64,000 bases of DNA from Pictodentalium vernedei (GCA_031216915.1 CM062290.1:386552718-386616717), one strand, 5' to 3'. Positions 10,529 through 21,059 are shown, counted from the first letter of the stretch. A program made the numbers and translations. The notes: generated from the sequence alone by a model not told the origin.

Positions 10529-11391
10529 ACGTGGGTGGCCCTCTGACTTACTGGCTGGGGACTGGTTAAGTTTGTTTGATATTTGTCAAGAAGATAAACA
10601 TCAAATAACTTAAGCGTCATTACCACCTTTTTTTCTTTTTTCTTCATTTTATACTTTTTTTCTTCTTTTTTTCTTTTTTTATAAAAATCATCTATTTACA
10701 TCGTCGTTTAGATTTTAGAACATATCTTTATAGTGTTTCTGTTATTCTCATTTTGATTTTCTTCTTCTTCAAAGGTGGTTCTTGAATTGGTTTTTTGAAG
10801 TCTTTGTCGTGACTTGAACCTGGTGTAGTGTCTCCAAGATTAACAGGTTTAGCAGGTTTAGTATCTTTAGTCAGAGATTCAGTTAAAGCTGTTTGTTGGG
10901 TTTTGATTGCTGCATCTACTTCTTTTATTTGGCTCTTCAAGGCATCCCATTCTTCTAAAGATAATGCAATCCCAGTCTTAATTGGATAAAGCTTTTTTTC
11001 TTTTCCTTCAAAGTATCTTCTAAGATGTATCTTCAGTTCACCCTGGTACGGGGTGACCTTAGCATAAGTCTGCTTGGTGCCAAGTCGGAACATTTTCTTT
11101 GGTCTATGGTTCGAACGTGAATGAGGTCAAATCCCTGCTTTGCCTAATCTTATATATCTCTGACGGACGTGATTGAAAACGTCATGAGGTCACAACGTTT
11201 TTCATTCTTGGTGAGCGTTTGTGTTTGGTTCCTATAGGATTATAGTTTAAAGTTGGGAAACTTAGAAAATTAGTATAGAAAGTAATGGACAAGAAACACA
11301 ATGAGAATATACTAATCTGATTGGTGGATTAACTTCGATCTGACTGGTCAGTTTGGCGATCAAACTGCAGTCTTGATCCTTAAATTGTAGG
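10529..11391. mobile_element. Foldback A centre (single-copy spacer)
   Basis: The 863 bp between the arms holds the PC4-like gene on the minus strand, a pyrimidine-rich tract at 10624-10690, and about 300 bp upstream of the gene. That upstream part recurs without the gene at 20290-20500 (TTTGTGTTTGGTTCCTATAG versus TTTGTGTTTGTTTCCCGTAG, then AAGAAACACAATG), showing it is part of the element family. Confidence 0.75.
10728..11093 (-). CDS. PC4/p15-like transcriptional coactivator protein, element-borne
   Basis: Complete 121-codon ORF with ATG at 11091-11093. Residues 2-65 match the C-terminal ssDNA-binding domain of PC4 (SUB1/p15): FRLGTKQTYAKVTPYQGE on the first strands, an RRYFEG segment, then KTGIALSLEEWDALKSQI, the signature G-I/A-x-L-x-x-x-x-W of the family, followed by a helix (KEVDAAIKTQQ). 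The tail is Lys/Pro-rich and ends with a KKKKIK cluster that could act as a nuclear signal. In PC4 the order is reversed: its basic/Ser region is N-terminal. Family members bind single-stranded DNA as dimers and aid transcription and repair. It sits in the spacer of a long inverted repeat with no intron and no neighbours. Whether it is expressed, or a captured host gene, is unknown. Confidence 0.72.
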   Translation of the reverse strand: MFRLGTKQTYAKVTPYQGELKIHLRRYFEGKEKKLYPIKTGIALSLEEWDALKSQIKEVDAAIKTQQTALTESLTKDTKPAKPVNLGDTTPGSSHDKDFKKPIQEPPLKKKKIKMRITETL

Positions 11392-11786
11392 GAGTCATTT
11401 TTTAAAAAATATGAGAAATATTATATATTACGGTTTTTGTTATCAACTCCCCAACAGAAGTACACAGATGTAGGGTTTCTACAACAGGTATCCTCTAATG
11501 CCATATATGTATACAGGGGAAATCTGATTCAACCTTGATCAATGTTATAGTCCAGAATGAGATAGGTATAGCTAGGAAGTAATGGATGAGATATGGGACA
11601 GAATAACAGAAGCCAGTAGTACTGGTACAAGGCCGCAATGGAACAAGACTGTTGTAGAAGCTAATGATAGGACAGATAGACCATAGCCCTGTAATGGCCT
11701 TGGAGCTTTGGCGACAAGATGGAAGCGGTTGGTAAGACTACATTAGACCCATCGAGGGTTTTTACATAGCCTAATGCGACAAAAAA

Positions 11787-12452
11787 AGGGATTCTCCAAA
11801 AGGTATCCTCGATAGGTATCCTCAATAGGTATCCTCAAATAATACAATACCAGGCCATCGGTATCCCCAAATACCCGTATGTGTCTATGTGATAGGGCAT
11901 ATTGTGTCACATTGTGACTTTTCACATAAGCACATATGACAAAAGGGATTCTCCAGTAGGTATCCTCGATAGGTATCCTCAAATAATACAATACCAGGCC
12001 ATAGGTATCCTCAAATACCCGTATGTGTCTATGTGATAGGGCATATTGTGTCACATTGTGACTTTTCACATAAGCACATATGATAAAAAGGGATTCTCCA
12101 GTAGGTATCCTCGATAGGTATCCTCAAATAATACAATACCAGGCCATAGGTATCCTCAAATACCCGTATGTGCTTATGTGATAGGGCATATTGTGTCACA
12201 TTGTGACTTTTCACATAAGCACATATGACAAAAAGGGATTCTCCAGTAGGTATCCTCGATAGGTATCCTCAAATAATACAATACCAGGCCATAGGTATCC
12301 TCAAATACCCGTATGTGCCTATGTGATAGGTCATATTGTGTCACATTGTGCCTTTTCACATAAGCACATATCGGCACATAAAGCTTGTGCCTATGTGATA
12401 GGGCATATTGTGTCACATTGTGCCTTTTCACATAAGCACATATGACAAAAAG
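11787..12452 (-). repeat. 145 bp tandem array in right arm
   Basis: Same unit as 9463-10140 on the opposite strand. Units differ by a few bases, and some variants (for example GGTATCCCCAAATAC near 11864) are private to this arm. Confidence 0.88.
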
Positions 12453-12939
12453 GGATTCCATAGCCACAGGTGTTTTCAAAAAAGGGGTGCTAAAATTGGG
12501 GTGCCATTGGATATAGGCTTTTGTTATACACAAGGGAGATAACCCTGCATACGGATTATGGGAAATCAAGCAATCTGATTGGTTGGTTATTATCTAGATA
12601 AATGAAACAACAAGAGTATAGGGTCAGAACTAACATGAATAGACCAGAAATTGCTAAATATAGTAATAAGCAAAACTGTTCCAACGAATAGGCTCTTCTG
12701 CGCTACTGGAGTATACTCTATAATAAAAGAACATGGCCAGATAGACGAAAACTATTGCATATATAGATAGAAGCAGAGAATTCTGAAAGAATTCGAAATA
12801 GTAAAAGTTGGGGTGGATTTTGGTGATTTGGAAGGATTGTCGGGTTGTTTGTGGTAATTAGATTTACTCTTCTACAATCGAACATACCCTCAAAACATAC
12901 CCCTGTCTTGTTAGAAGCCATTGGTAACATAGCAATCCT

Positions 12940-13180
12940 GTGCTACCATAGAAACCAAGATGGCGGCCTCTAGTATACAAAATGGACGACGGAAACACGT
13001 ATCACCCTAACAACACGCGCTGCGCATGCGCACTAACAACACGTATCACTATGGGGATGACGTCACAACATGGCCGCTCACGCGGGTTACCATGACAACA
13101 CAACATGGCCTCACTACGTCACGTGACATGATGTCACTTCCTGGGTCATCCACCGGGGCCATCCAGAATAGACCTGTAGG
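12940..13180. promoter_or_regulatory. Composite promoter-like cluster, mirrored
   Basis: Mirror copy of the cluster at 8740-8985: CAAGATGGCGGCC (12957-12969), TGCGCATGCGCA (about 13021-13032), GATGACGTCA, GGTTACCATGACAAC and TCACGTGA in the opposite order. Confidence 0.55.
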
Positions 13181-13234
13181 GGAACATACACTACTACTCA
13201 CCCCTTTCGACCTTGTTGGCGGTGTTTTTTGAAG

Positions 13235-13817
13235 ATGGGTCTAAATGAATGGTTTTGCAAGCCGAACAGCGACGCTGTAGGACAAGCCCCTTTCGACCCT
13301 AAATTGCTGTATAATTTTTATCATGCATCACGCCTGGTCGAGGCAAAGGCGGAAAGAGGGCCCGAGACAGATTAGCAGCGTCTGTGTTTTTTTTTCTTGT
13401 TCTTTATAGGTGGGGGAGGTTTTCATGGTGAGCTGGTCTTTGTTATTGACTCGCTCATGTAGCGGTGAATGTTTGGATCACGGATCTTCTGTGCTTCTCG
13501 TTGTTTTAGATTGTAGGTTAGTGGTGCCAGTGAAATCTAGTTTGAGAGTTTGAAAGTTTTCTGATCCAGTGCTTTTATAATGTTACCCCTTGCCGTGTCG
13601 TCGTCTGCCTCATCGTCCTCGGAATCCGAGACTGTGGATTGGTTAGAACAGGTGCTGTGGCTTAAGTGGTGGTTTAGAACCAATGGGAGATCCGGGATCA
13701 GATTGGTTGATTTCCATCTCTCCCTCCTCCTCCAGCTCCCTCCATACCTACCGGTCTTCTTGGTGAAGAGATGCGGATTGGCGTGGGTGGAGTAGATGGT
13801 GGAGATCGAGTGATGGA
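13235..13817 (+). pseudogene. Cassette copy 2, left part (leader and histone-like start)
   Basis: Leader block at 13250-13300 (GGTTTTGCAAGCCGAAC, then GACAAGCCCCTTTCGACCCT), followed at 13332 by a frame reading PGRGKGGKRARDR that resembles the H2A N-terminus without its ATG. The part 13560-13800 aligns with 8040-8230 of copy 1 (GATTGGTTGATTTCCATCTC versus GATTGGGTGATCTCCATCTC). The copy is then interrupted by foldback B and resumes at 16263. Confidence 0.5.
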
Positions 13818-15420
13818 AGTAGCAGGAGATGAGGTAACCGTCCCCGGTTGGGGGACCCCGGCGGGGAGTCCGGAAGTGGTGTCATGTCACATGACTCAGT
13901 GATGTCATGTTTGGCTGTCATGGTAACCCGCGTGAGCGGCCATCTGGTATTGTCAACCCCATAGTGAAGCGTGGTGTTAGTGCGCATGCGCAGCGCGTGT
14001 TGTTAGGGATGCGTGTTTCCGTCGGCCATTTTGTATACCAGAGGCCGAAATCTTGGTTTCTATGGTAGCCCGTGGTTGCTATGCCACCTAAAACCTTCGA
14101 AAATGAAAGGGGTATGTTCGGAGGGTATGTTCCTTTGAACGGGAGTAATTTCCCGATTCGTAGAATTACCACAAACAACCCGACAAACCCTCCAAATCAC
14201 CAAATTCCACCCCAAACTACCGAAATTGACTTTATTTGATACGGATTCCCAATTTTATCGGCTTAGCACCTTGTGCTATAGTATCCGAGGGGGCACCGGG
14301 GGTAAGTTCGATTGAACTAGAGTAATTTTTGATGGCTTGGATTTCCCCAGAATCTTTTTTTAGGACCGCCATACCATGGATTATAATAGTAGCACGTAGT
14401 GCTATGGGACTGAGGGGCCCTTTGGATTATAGCGAACTGATAGACAACCCCCATAAAAGCCTATATCATCCTAATGCCAAGAATCTATCGAGCAGTTACT
14501 GATAAGTCATTGCTCGAACTGCTCGAATCCCATCGAGCAAATAAGCCATAGAGTATTTCCTCGAACGAGTAACTCGCGCATACGACTCTTAGCCTCATTT
14601 CGGTATTTGAGGATACCTATGACCTGATATTGTATTATTTGAGGATACCTATCGAGGATACTTTCTGGAAACCCCCTTTTTGTCGTATGAGGCCATGAGG
14701 GCCATGAGAAAACCCTAAATGAGGTCTAATTTACTATCCCTCTTAGCCTCATTTCGGTATTTGAGGATACCTATGACCTGGCATTGTATTATTTGAGGAT
14801 ACCTCTCGAGGATAATTTCTGGACAACCCCATTTTTGTCGTATGAGGCCACGAGGGCCATGAGAAAATCCCTAAATGAGGTCTAATTTACTATCCCCCTT
14901 GACCTCATTTCGGTATTTGAGGATACCTGTGGCCTGGTATTGTATTATTTGAGGATACTTATCGAGGGTACTTTCTGAAGAACCCCTTTTTTGTCGTATG
15001 AGGCCATGAGGGTTATGAGAAAAGCCCTCAGTGGGATCTAATTTACTATCCCTCTTAGCCCCATCTCGGTATTTAAAAGTCATAGCCCCTGGGATCCCAA
15101 TTTCAGCAACCCTTTTTTGGAAAAAGTTTGGTCTTTGACACCCCTTTTTAGTCGTATGAGGCCATGAGAAAAGCCCTCAATGAGGTCTATTCAACTATCC
15201 CAGTTAGCCTCATTTCTGTTGAGGTCATGAGGGCTATGAAAAAATCCCCCAATGAGGTCTAATTTACCAGCCCTCTTAGCCTCATTTCGGTATTAAAGGA
15301 TACCTATGATCCAGCTCCTATACAGCTCCTTAATTATCTCCTATATGGCTCATAAACAGTTCCTATACAGGTCTTACCAACGGCTTCCATCTTATCTCCA
15401 AAGCTCAAAGGCCACTACTT
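13818..15420 (+). mobile_element. Foldback element B, left arm
   Basis: Its outer end GGAGATGAGGTAACCGTCCC is mirrored by GGGACGGTTACCTCATCTCC at the right arm end (about 16236-16255). The arm has the promoter-like cluster (13860-14090), a unique part, and a ~155 bp tandem array (14601-15300) related to that of element A (both contain GTATTGTATTATTTGAGGAT). Near 15381 it reads GTCTTACCAACGGCTTCC, matching 10185 in element A, so A and B are related families. Confidence 0.8.
14601..15300 (+). repeat. ~155 bp tandem array of foldback B
   Basis: Units beginning CGGTATTTGAGGATACC at about 14601, 14755, 14911 and 15067 (spacing 154-156), with a shortened one near 15285. Each holds TGAGGCCATGAGGGCCATGAG and an AATGAGGTCTAATTTACTA tail. 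Confidence 0.85.
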
Positions 15421-16262
15421 AGGTTAAGGTTAAGGTTAAGAGGGATTGTAAATTAGGCCTCATACGACTAAAAAGGGGGCTCTCCTGAAACTATCCTAGA
15501 TAGGTATCCTCAAATAATACAATGCCAGGTCATAGTTATCCTCAAGTACCGAAATGAGACCAAGAGTCGTATGTGCGAGTCACTTGTTCGAGTAAATACT
15601 CTATGGCTTATTTGCTCGGTTGTCATGGAGGTTATCTATCAACTGGCTATAATCGAAAGGGCCCTTCAGTACTATAGCACTACGTGCTACTATTATAAGG
15701 CATGGTATGGCGATTCTAAAAAGGATTCTGGGGGAAATTCAAGCCATGAAAAACTACTCTAGTTCAATCGAACTTACCCCCGATTCTCCTTCGGTACTAT
15801 AGCACTATCGTGCTAAGCCGAAAAAATGGAGAATCCGTGTCAAATAAAGTCAATTTCGGAACTTGGGGTGGAGTTTGGTGATTTGGAGGGATTGTCGGGT
15901 TGTTTGAGGTAATTCTACGAATCGGGAAATTACTCCTGTTCAAAGGAATATACCCTCCAAACATACCCCTGTCCTATAAGAAGGTTTTAGATCACATAGC
16001 AAACACGTGCTACTATAAAAACCAATATGACGGCCTCCAGTACATAAAATGGCCGACGGAAACACGTATCACCCTAACAACACGCGCTGCACCCAACACA
16101 ACGCTTCACTTTGGGGGTGACATCACAAGATGGCCACTCACGCGGGCTACCATGACAACAAAACATGACATCACTGGGTCACGTGACATGACGTCACTTC
16201 CGGGGTCCCCGCTGGGGTCCCCCAACCGGGGACGGTTACCTCATCTCCAACTACTGATGGAT
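15421..16262 (-). mobile_element. Foldback element B, right arm (shorter)
   Basis: Reverse complement of the outer and middle parts of 13818-14670, with about one array unit left. A GGTTAAGGTTAAGGTTAAG triplet sits at the inner end (15423-15441). The promoter-like cluster is at 16000-16215. No PC4-like ORF lies between the arms. Confidence 0.8.
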
Positions 16263-16650
16263 GTCTCCCTCCCTCTGTTTCTCCAGTTTCTCGTGCTCAG
16301 TTCGTCTCCTCCCCAGCCAAGCTTCCATCCGTCTGGCATCCCGGTGTCTGGCTGATGGTGTTTCCTCTTTTTCTTTTTCTGTTGCTGTTGTTGTTAGCCC
16401 TTTCCAGGTTTTCCAGACTTGGAGTCTTGCCCTTTCTTTTTTGTGGACCAGTGCCAGATGGGGCACCGCAAAAGGTACTTTCACTACCCTTGAAAAGGTT
16501 CCTGATTATACTTAATGTTGAGCTGAACGCAGTCCCCATCAACATGGACGGTCAAGTTGATTGGTGAACAGACATTCAGCACCACAAAAGTGTCTCTGCC
16601 CTGTGGTGATAGGTAATCCATAATTATGTGCTAATTAGGAGCTCTTGCTG
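16251..16650 (-). pseudogene. Cassette copy 2, right part, antisense ORF
   Basis: Minus-strand frame with ETPSARHRDARRMEAWLGRR followed by EHEKLEKQRE, matching copy 1 (7983-8555). DNA similarity to copy 1 continues to about 16650 (TGAGCTGAACGCA, CAACATGGAC, CTAATTAGGAGCT). The frame shifts near 16430. Foldback B interrupts what was one cassette at the position equal to about 8230 in copy 1. Confidence 0.5.
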
Positions 16651-16718
16651 ATGTGTGTTATCGCTTGTACAATCAAAAGATCAATGACAAAATGGACGGA
16701 TGTCAAAAGCAAGATTAA

Positions 16719-16855
16719 TGGTTTTACACGCCGGAGGCGCGCAGGGACTGTTTGCGGCAAGCCCCTTTCGACCCTAATATCTAAAGAAGATCAAATGGTT
16801 TCGCGCTCCGAATGCGCACAGGGACGGTTTGTGGCAAGCCCCTTTCGACCCTCAA
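16719..16855 (+). promoter_or_regulatory. Hairpin leader, two tandem copies
   Basis: Leader block duplicated: 16719-16780 (GGTTTTACACGCCGGAGGC...) and 16795-16855 (GGTTTCGCGCTCCGAATGCG...), each followed by GCAAGCCCCTTTCGACCCT. The arm pairing of the GC dyad is kept despite base changes. Confidence 0.5.
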
Positions 16856-17873
16856 CAGTGACTGTGTTTAAATTTCTCTTTCTTACATGTCCGGGCGCGG
16901 CAAAGGAGGAAGAAGTTGGGGTATTCGCCGGCGTCTGTGTCTCCAGCGGGTCTTCTTTGGAGGTGGCCGTGAGAGATCGCTGTAGGTAGTGTTGTTGGTG
17001 TAGGAGGACTAGTGGTCTGGCTTGGGGTGAAAGGCCGAGTCCTTGCAGGAGATTGTGGTGTTGTGTTTACCTCTGCTGAAGCGAGCAGGTAAACTTTGTA
17101 GAGCATCTGGTCATCTGACTGTAGCTTTCCGTAGTCCTTTGTGATGTAGTCCTTTGTGATACTGGCCATGTATGGTACTTGGCCCCATTAGGAACTTGCG
17201 GTGGCCTTTGTCCTTGAACTTCATCCCTATGAGAGCTTCCACTGACTCCGCGGTGCTCACCCCAGTTGGTGTTCTGGTCAGGAGAAGCTGGCGAAGCAAG
17301 AGTGGGTACGGCGACAGGTGCGATGTCCGACCCAACCTCCTGCTCCACAAACAGTCCTTCCTCCCCATCTCCTCTTCCGAGGAAGGGTGTGATGGGCTGG
17401 AGTTTGGACTGTTACCTGACGAACCAGTGTCCTCCGGACCCTCCACCGGAGAGGAAGGTGCCGAGCTAGACGTGGGACGGTCAGGGTAGCAGGAAATGCG
17501 CTTTCAACGTCCTGGCTAGCCTCCCTCTCTTCCTTTTCTCTCTTCTTCTCCATGAACACCGTCAGTCGGTGGGCATTGCGTCGTCTGGCGGAAGGTCCCT
17601 TCTTTCTTTTCCTTTTGTTCTGTTGGGTGTCATTTGTCTGGATTCGGCGGCTGTCATCATCCTTCTGCAAGTCCGAGTCACTTGGAATGTAACCAGTGCA
17701 GGGGGAAATTCCCTCACGAAAGGTACCACACCTCTCCAAGGACGTCGTTCGGCTTCTTTGTCAAAACCCACTGTCAGGGGAATTATACCCTTGGGCACCT
17801 GGTTACTCCGGGTGGTAGCAAAGGTAGCCTTCAGTCTGATCAGTGATTCTTGTACAACAAGTGGGAGCTCCAT
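16852..17873 (-). pseudogene. Cassette antisense gene, longest copy, frameshifted
   Basis: The ATG at 17871-17873 opens MELPLVVQESLIRLKATFAT, continuing to RRPWRGVVPFVREFPPALVT. The frame then shifts near 17690 to DTQQNKRKRKKGPSARRRNA and a charged helix-like EKKREKEEREASQD. A further shift near 17440 gives a Ser/Pro-rich acidic part (PEDTGSSGNSPNSSPSH), and later frames run to 16852. The order resembles a folded N-domain, a basic motif and a disordered tail. The family is not recognised; a mobile-element protein is likely from the repeated setting. Confidence 0.45.
16887..16985 (+). pseudogene. Histone H2A-like N-terminal relic, cassette copy 3
   Basis: The ATG at 16887 gives MSGRGKGGR, identical to the first eight residues of H2A/H4, then diverges. 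GCGGGTCTTCTTTGGAGGTG near 16938 resembles the AGLQFPVGR codons of H2A with small indels. It stops after 32 codons, so it is not a working histone. It lies 31 bp after the second leader block. Confidence 0.5.
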
Positions 17874-17942
17874 TGTTCAGTTGTTAGCACCTCGGAGTCC
17901 AAGATGACATGCCTGTGGAGTCCTAATATCTATAGAATCATC

Positions 17943-18110
17943 AGGTAAAATAGTTTCGTACGTCCACGGCGCGCAGGAGCGGTATGGGACAAACCCCGTT
18001 CGACCCTCTTTGACTGTTGAATGTGTTTTTTTGCAACATGTTAGGGCGTGTTAAAGGATGAAGAGGTGGAGTACTCAGCGGCTGTCCAGCATCACGGTGT
18101 TCTTGGTTTC
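17943..18110 (+). pseudogene. Cassette copy 4: leader and histone-like relic
   Basis: Leader block at 17943-18006 (TCGTACGTCCACGGCGCGCAG, then CCCGTTCGACCCT) and ATG at 18038 giving MLGRVKG then a stop, a decayed MSGRGKG. The rest of the cassette fades by about 18235. A 13-base G run is at 18155-18167. Confidence 0.4.
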
Positions 18111-18235
18111 TGATTTTCTCTGATCTAGCCCCTCGGGTGAGGATCAGTGCGAGAGGGGGGGGGGGGGTCCTCTCTGCAAAGGTGCTACCTATCCCCGAAG
18201 GCGCTGTGTTGGTATTTTCAGGCAAGTATAGTCCG

Positions 18236-19070
18236 CCACTTATGGGATGATCTTATGTGATGGGCCATCATTGGCAAATATAGTTTGCCTCGGGCAATCG
18301 ATGGTGGTTGCATGAGTTTAGTTTTGTGTCAGAATATCTGAAGCCGAGTGCATCCCTTTATAGTCTTTCATACAGCGACATCTAGTGGCAGATTTCATCT
18401 ATAACGTTATCAACCAACACATCAATTTCCATTAGATCGGCTGTTAACATCCTGACTACGGTTTCCACCGGTACACCGCGACAGCGATATTTCATATAAA
18501 CAGTACAGTCCACACACTGGTAACGATCCTTGGATGTATTTCACATTGAACTTCCAATATCTGGAATTCTTCAGAAAATTCTCGAATTATCCGTGCTGTG
18601 GTGGTAATCCATATGAGTCAAAGTATTCTGTATTGTGATGACTCACAGAGTTTCTGAAAATATGTCTGTGATCTGGATCTCTGTTGGCGATCAAAGCCAC
18701 TGGTCTGTGATCTGGTAATCTTCTTGTTAAACAGTTTCTTGCAAACACGCCCAAACGAATTCTCTTCAAACAAACATCCACTCGAGGGGCACTCTCCAAC
18801 TCCAAATGATCTTGTTATGGTGGGGCATGTTTAGTTGTCTTGTACGGTAGTATATGGGGTATGATATTTACCCTTAATAATACAAAACTACCTAAAGCCT
18901 GAAGTTTGTATCATAATAAAATTATATCAGCAGAAATGGTACAACGCTGAAATGCGGTTGAAGACTGTAACGTGTAGGACTACAGTGGAAGCCGATCATA
19001 AAACGTTTGGTAGTCAGCAATCGTGACCTATGCACCGCCAGGAACTGAACAGGTACTAGGAGCCATAACT
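18236..19070. other. Unassigned sequence
   Basis: No coding support and no recognised repeat ends. GCAAATATAGTTTGCC and GCAAGTATAGTCCGCC near 18221-18285 are a short duplication. Confidence 0.25.
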
Positions 19071-19720
19071 ATCTTCAGATAAATATCCTCCGATAAGTAT
19101 TCTCCGATAGGTATCCTTCAATAGTATATCACCATATCATTGGTATCCTCTAATATCCAGATGAACTCAAGAGTCATAAGAGGAGTTATTCGGTGGAGGC
19201 TTGGAATTTGCTCATTGAGCAATTATTCTCATGGATCTTTAGCTCACTCGATGAAATCATCGTCCACGTTTTTCGGCATCCCACTTACAAAATCCATTTT
19301 AGACCATAGAATCCCTTTGTTTCGAAATAAGAGAAAGAGTCGCATGAACAATTTGCTTATGGAGCAATTACTCTCATGGCTCTTTCGCTTATTTGACAAG
19401 TTGGAAACCACGCAAATCACCAAAGGCGAATAATTGCGAGTGAGGAATAGAGTAATCTGATTCGTTAGTGTATTGTAGTAAAGTGAACTGATTGGATAAT
19501 CTGGATAAACGAAACTTGAGTTATGCTGTTCGAAACAAGAACAGGAGTACCCGGAATAGGGTTAGAACTAAACAGAACAGACCAGAAAAAGCTTAATATA
19601 GTAACGATAAGCTAAAAGTGTTTTAACGGAAAGGCTCTTCCACGCTGCTTGAGTATAATCCAGAACAAACGAATAGGGTTGGGCGGACAGAAACAATAAC
19701 ATAGCTTGTAGATATGTAGA
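19071..19720 (-). mobile_element. Foldback element C, arm part (rearranged)
   Basis: Degraded arm sequence: GATAGGTATCCTTCAATAG and related words near 19080-19150, and a clear match of 19440-19690 to 12590-12790 of element A (AATCTGATT, CCAGAAA, ATATAGTAA, AACGAATAGG in the same order). Similarity resumes beyond the SINE at 20139 (AGAAGCAGAG, GAATCCGAA). Confidence 0.65.
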
Positions 19721-20128
19721 TTTATTTATTTATTTATTTATTTATTAAGATTTAATGACACTTTAACAACCAAGGTTCTATCGTGTCGGCGACAGTTTTA
19801 CGGGTGGAGGAAGCCGGAGTACCCGGGGAGAACCTCTGAGCAACGACGAGAACCTGCCAGTTCCCCAACACCTTAACTCCGCACTGCAGCCCAGGCAGGG
19901 TTAGACTGGTTGAAAACATGCGTACCATCGACGTGCAGTTCGCCTTAGAACACGGCGTCATCGTGCCCCCTTGTGGAGAATTGGGGTTAAGTGCGTTGCC
20001 CAAGGACACAAAGCGGGAGTCCGAATCTATCCTTAGACTGTCACCCATCCAAGGACTGACCGGGCTCGACTTTGCTCAACTTCGGTGATCTGACGAGAAC
20101 CGATTACCGCAACGCAACCGCGCTCCCG
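19721..20128 (-). mobile_element. 5S rRNA-derived SINE, full length
   Basis: Inserted in foldback C with a 10 bp duplication GATATGTAGA (19711-19720 and 20129-20138). Read on the minus strand, the head CTCGTCAGATCACCGAAG...GCCCGGTCAGTCCTTGGATGGG follows 5S rRNA (CTCGTCTGATCTCGGAAG...GCCTGGTTAGTACTTGGATGGG), including the internal control region. A body with CCTTGGGCAACGCACTTAA and GGGGGCACGATGACGCCGTG follows, then an AATAAATAAAT tail. Such SINE3-type elements are transcribed by polymerase III and moved by a partner LINE. Copies or fragments lie at 36300, 47553, 48900 and 49622. Confidence 0.88.
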
Positions 20129-20138
20129 GATATGTAGA

Positions 20139-20520
20139 AAGAAGCAGAGCAGAGGATTCTGAAGGAATCCGAACTAACGAAATGGTTTTATTTTTTAAAT
20201 AGCCCTGAGTACACAGAGGTGATCCTTTTCAGCCAAAAGACGAAAATGGAATGAACCAGAAGTCACAACATCCCTGCATACGCGACGGGCGTGAAAGAAA
20301 ACACCATGTAGTTTTGATCTACTTTTCGATCCTCCGTCAACATTTGTGTTTGTTTCCCGTAGGATTATATGTTTAAGTGGGAAAATTAGGAAATTAATAT
20401 AGGAAGTAATGGAAAAGAAACACAATGGGAATACACAAATCTGATTGGTTGACATACTTCAGTGTGATGGTCAGTTCAGAAACATCTTGATCCCAACAAT
20501 TAAACTTTTATTAAAATAAG
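20139..20520 (-). mobile_element. Foldback C, centre-like sequence without PC4 ORF
   Basis: Matches 11180-11390 of element A: TTTGTGTTTG, TAGGATTATA, AGTAATGGA, AAGAAACACAATG, AATCTGATTGGT and TCTTGATCC. This is the region upstream of the PC4-like ORF in A. The ORF itself is absent here. Confidence 0.65.
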
Positions 20521-20955
20521 GGTGGGGGGGGGGGGGGGAGTTAATGAACTAACTAAAAATAGATCAGAAGAAACAGTAGGGGGCATCTGTGGATGTTACT
20601 AAAATAGATTGACGCGTGTTGGAACGTGTAAAAATACAGATCCACATTAAAATTAAGGGAAACTCAAGGGACTTATTTAGGGGTTTAGTTAATGAACTTA
20701 CTAAATATAGATCAGTAGCAATGGTAGGCAATTCAGTTGCGGGTATTACTGAAAATAGGAACTTATAAAAATATAGTATTACTACATATCATGTGGTTAG
20801 TTAGGGGATAGTTAATGAACTTACTAAATAAAGAATAGGAACTTATAAAAATATAGTTCCAATTTGAAATTAAGGAAAACTAAAGGGAGTAAGTTAGGGG
20901 GTACTTAATGAACTACTAAATATAGAAAAGGAACTCTTAAAAACATAGTTCTGTC
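20521..20955. repeat. Imperfect tandem repeat and poly(G)
   Basis: A 15-base G run (20524-20538), then four degenerate units built on GTTAATGAACTTACTAAATA, each followed by GGAACTTATAAAAATATAG-like words, spaced about 90-140 bp. Confidence 0.7.
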
Positions 20956-21059
20956 GTACAATTAAGAGAATAGGCAGAAAAAGGAGGATTCAGTGCGGAA
21001 TAGGAGTCCATTTCGGTGACCTTTTTGTTGGACAAAAACGGGGATTCTGGGAGGAAACC

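Larger units (their letters stand above)
11392..13200 (-). mobile_element. Foldback element A, right arm
   Basis: Reverse complement of 8722-10528, of near-equal length (1809 versus 1807 bp). It carries the array (11787-12452, one unit fewer but a differently edited AAAAGGG edge near 11941) and the mirrored promoter-like cluster. Confidence 0.9.

Noticed and set aside
15423-15441. GGTTAAGGTTAAGGTTAAG as telomere-like repeat
   Set aside because: Only three units, not TTAGGG, and located at the inner end of a foldback arm.
17172-17489. Plus-strand frames over the third cassette
   Set aside because: The opposite strand carries the conserved motif; these are shadows.
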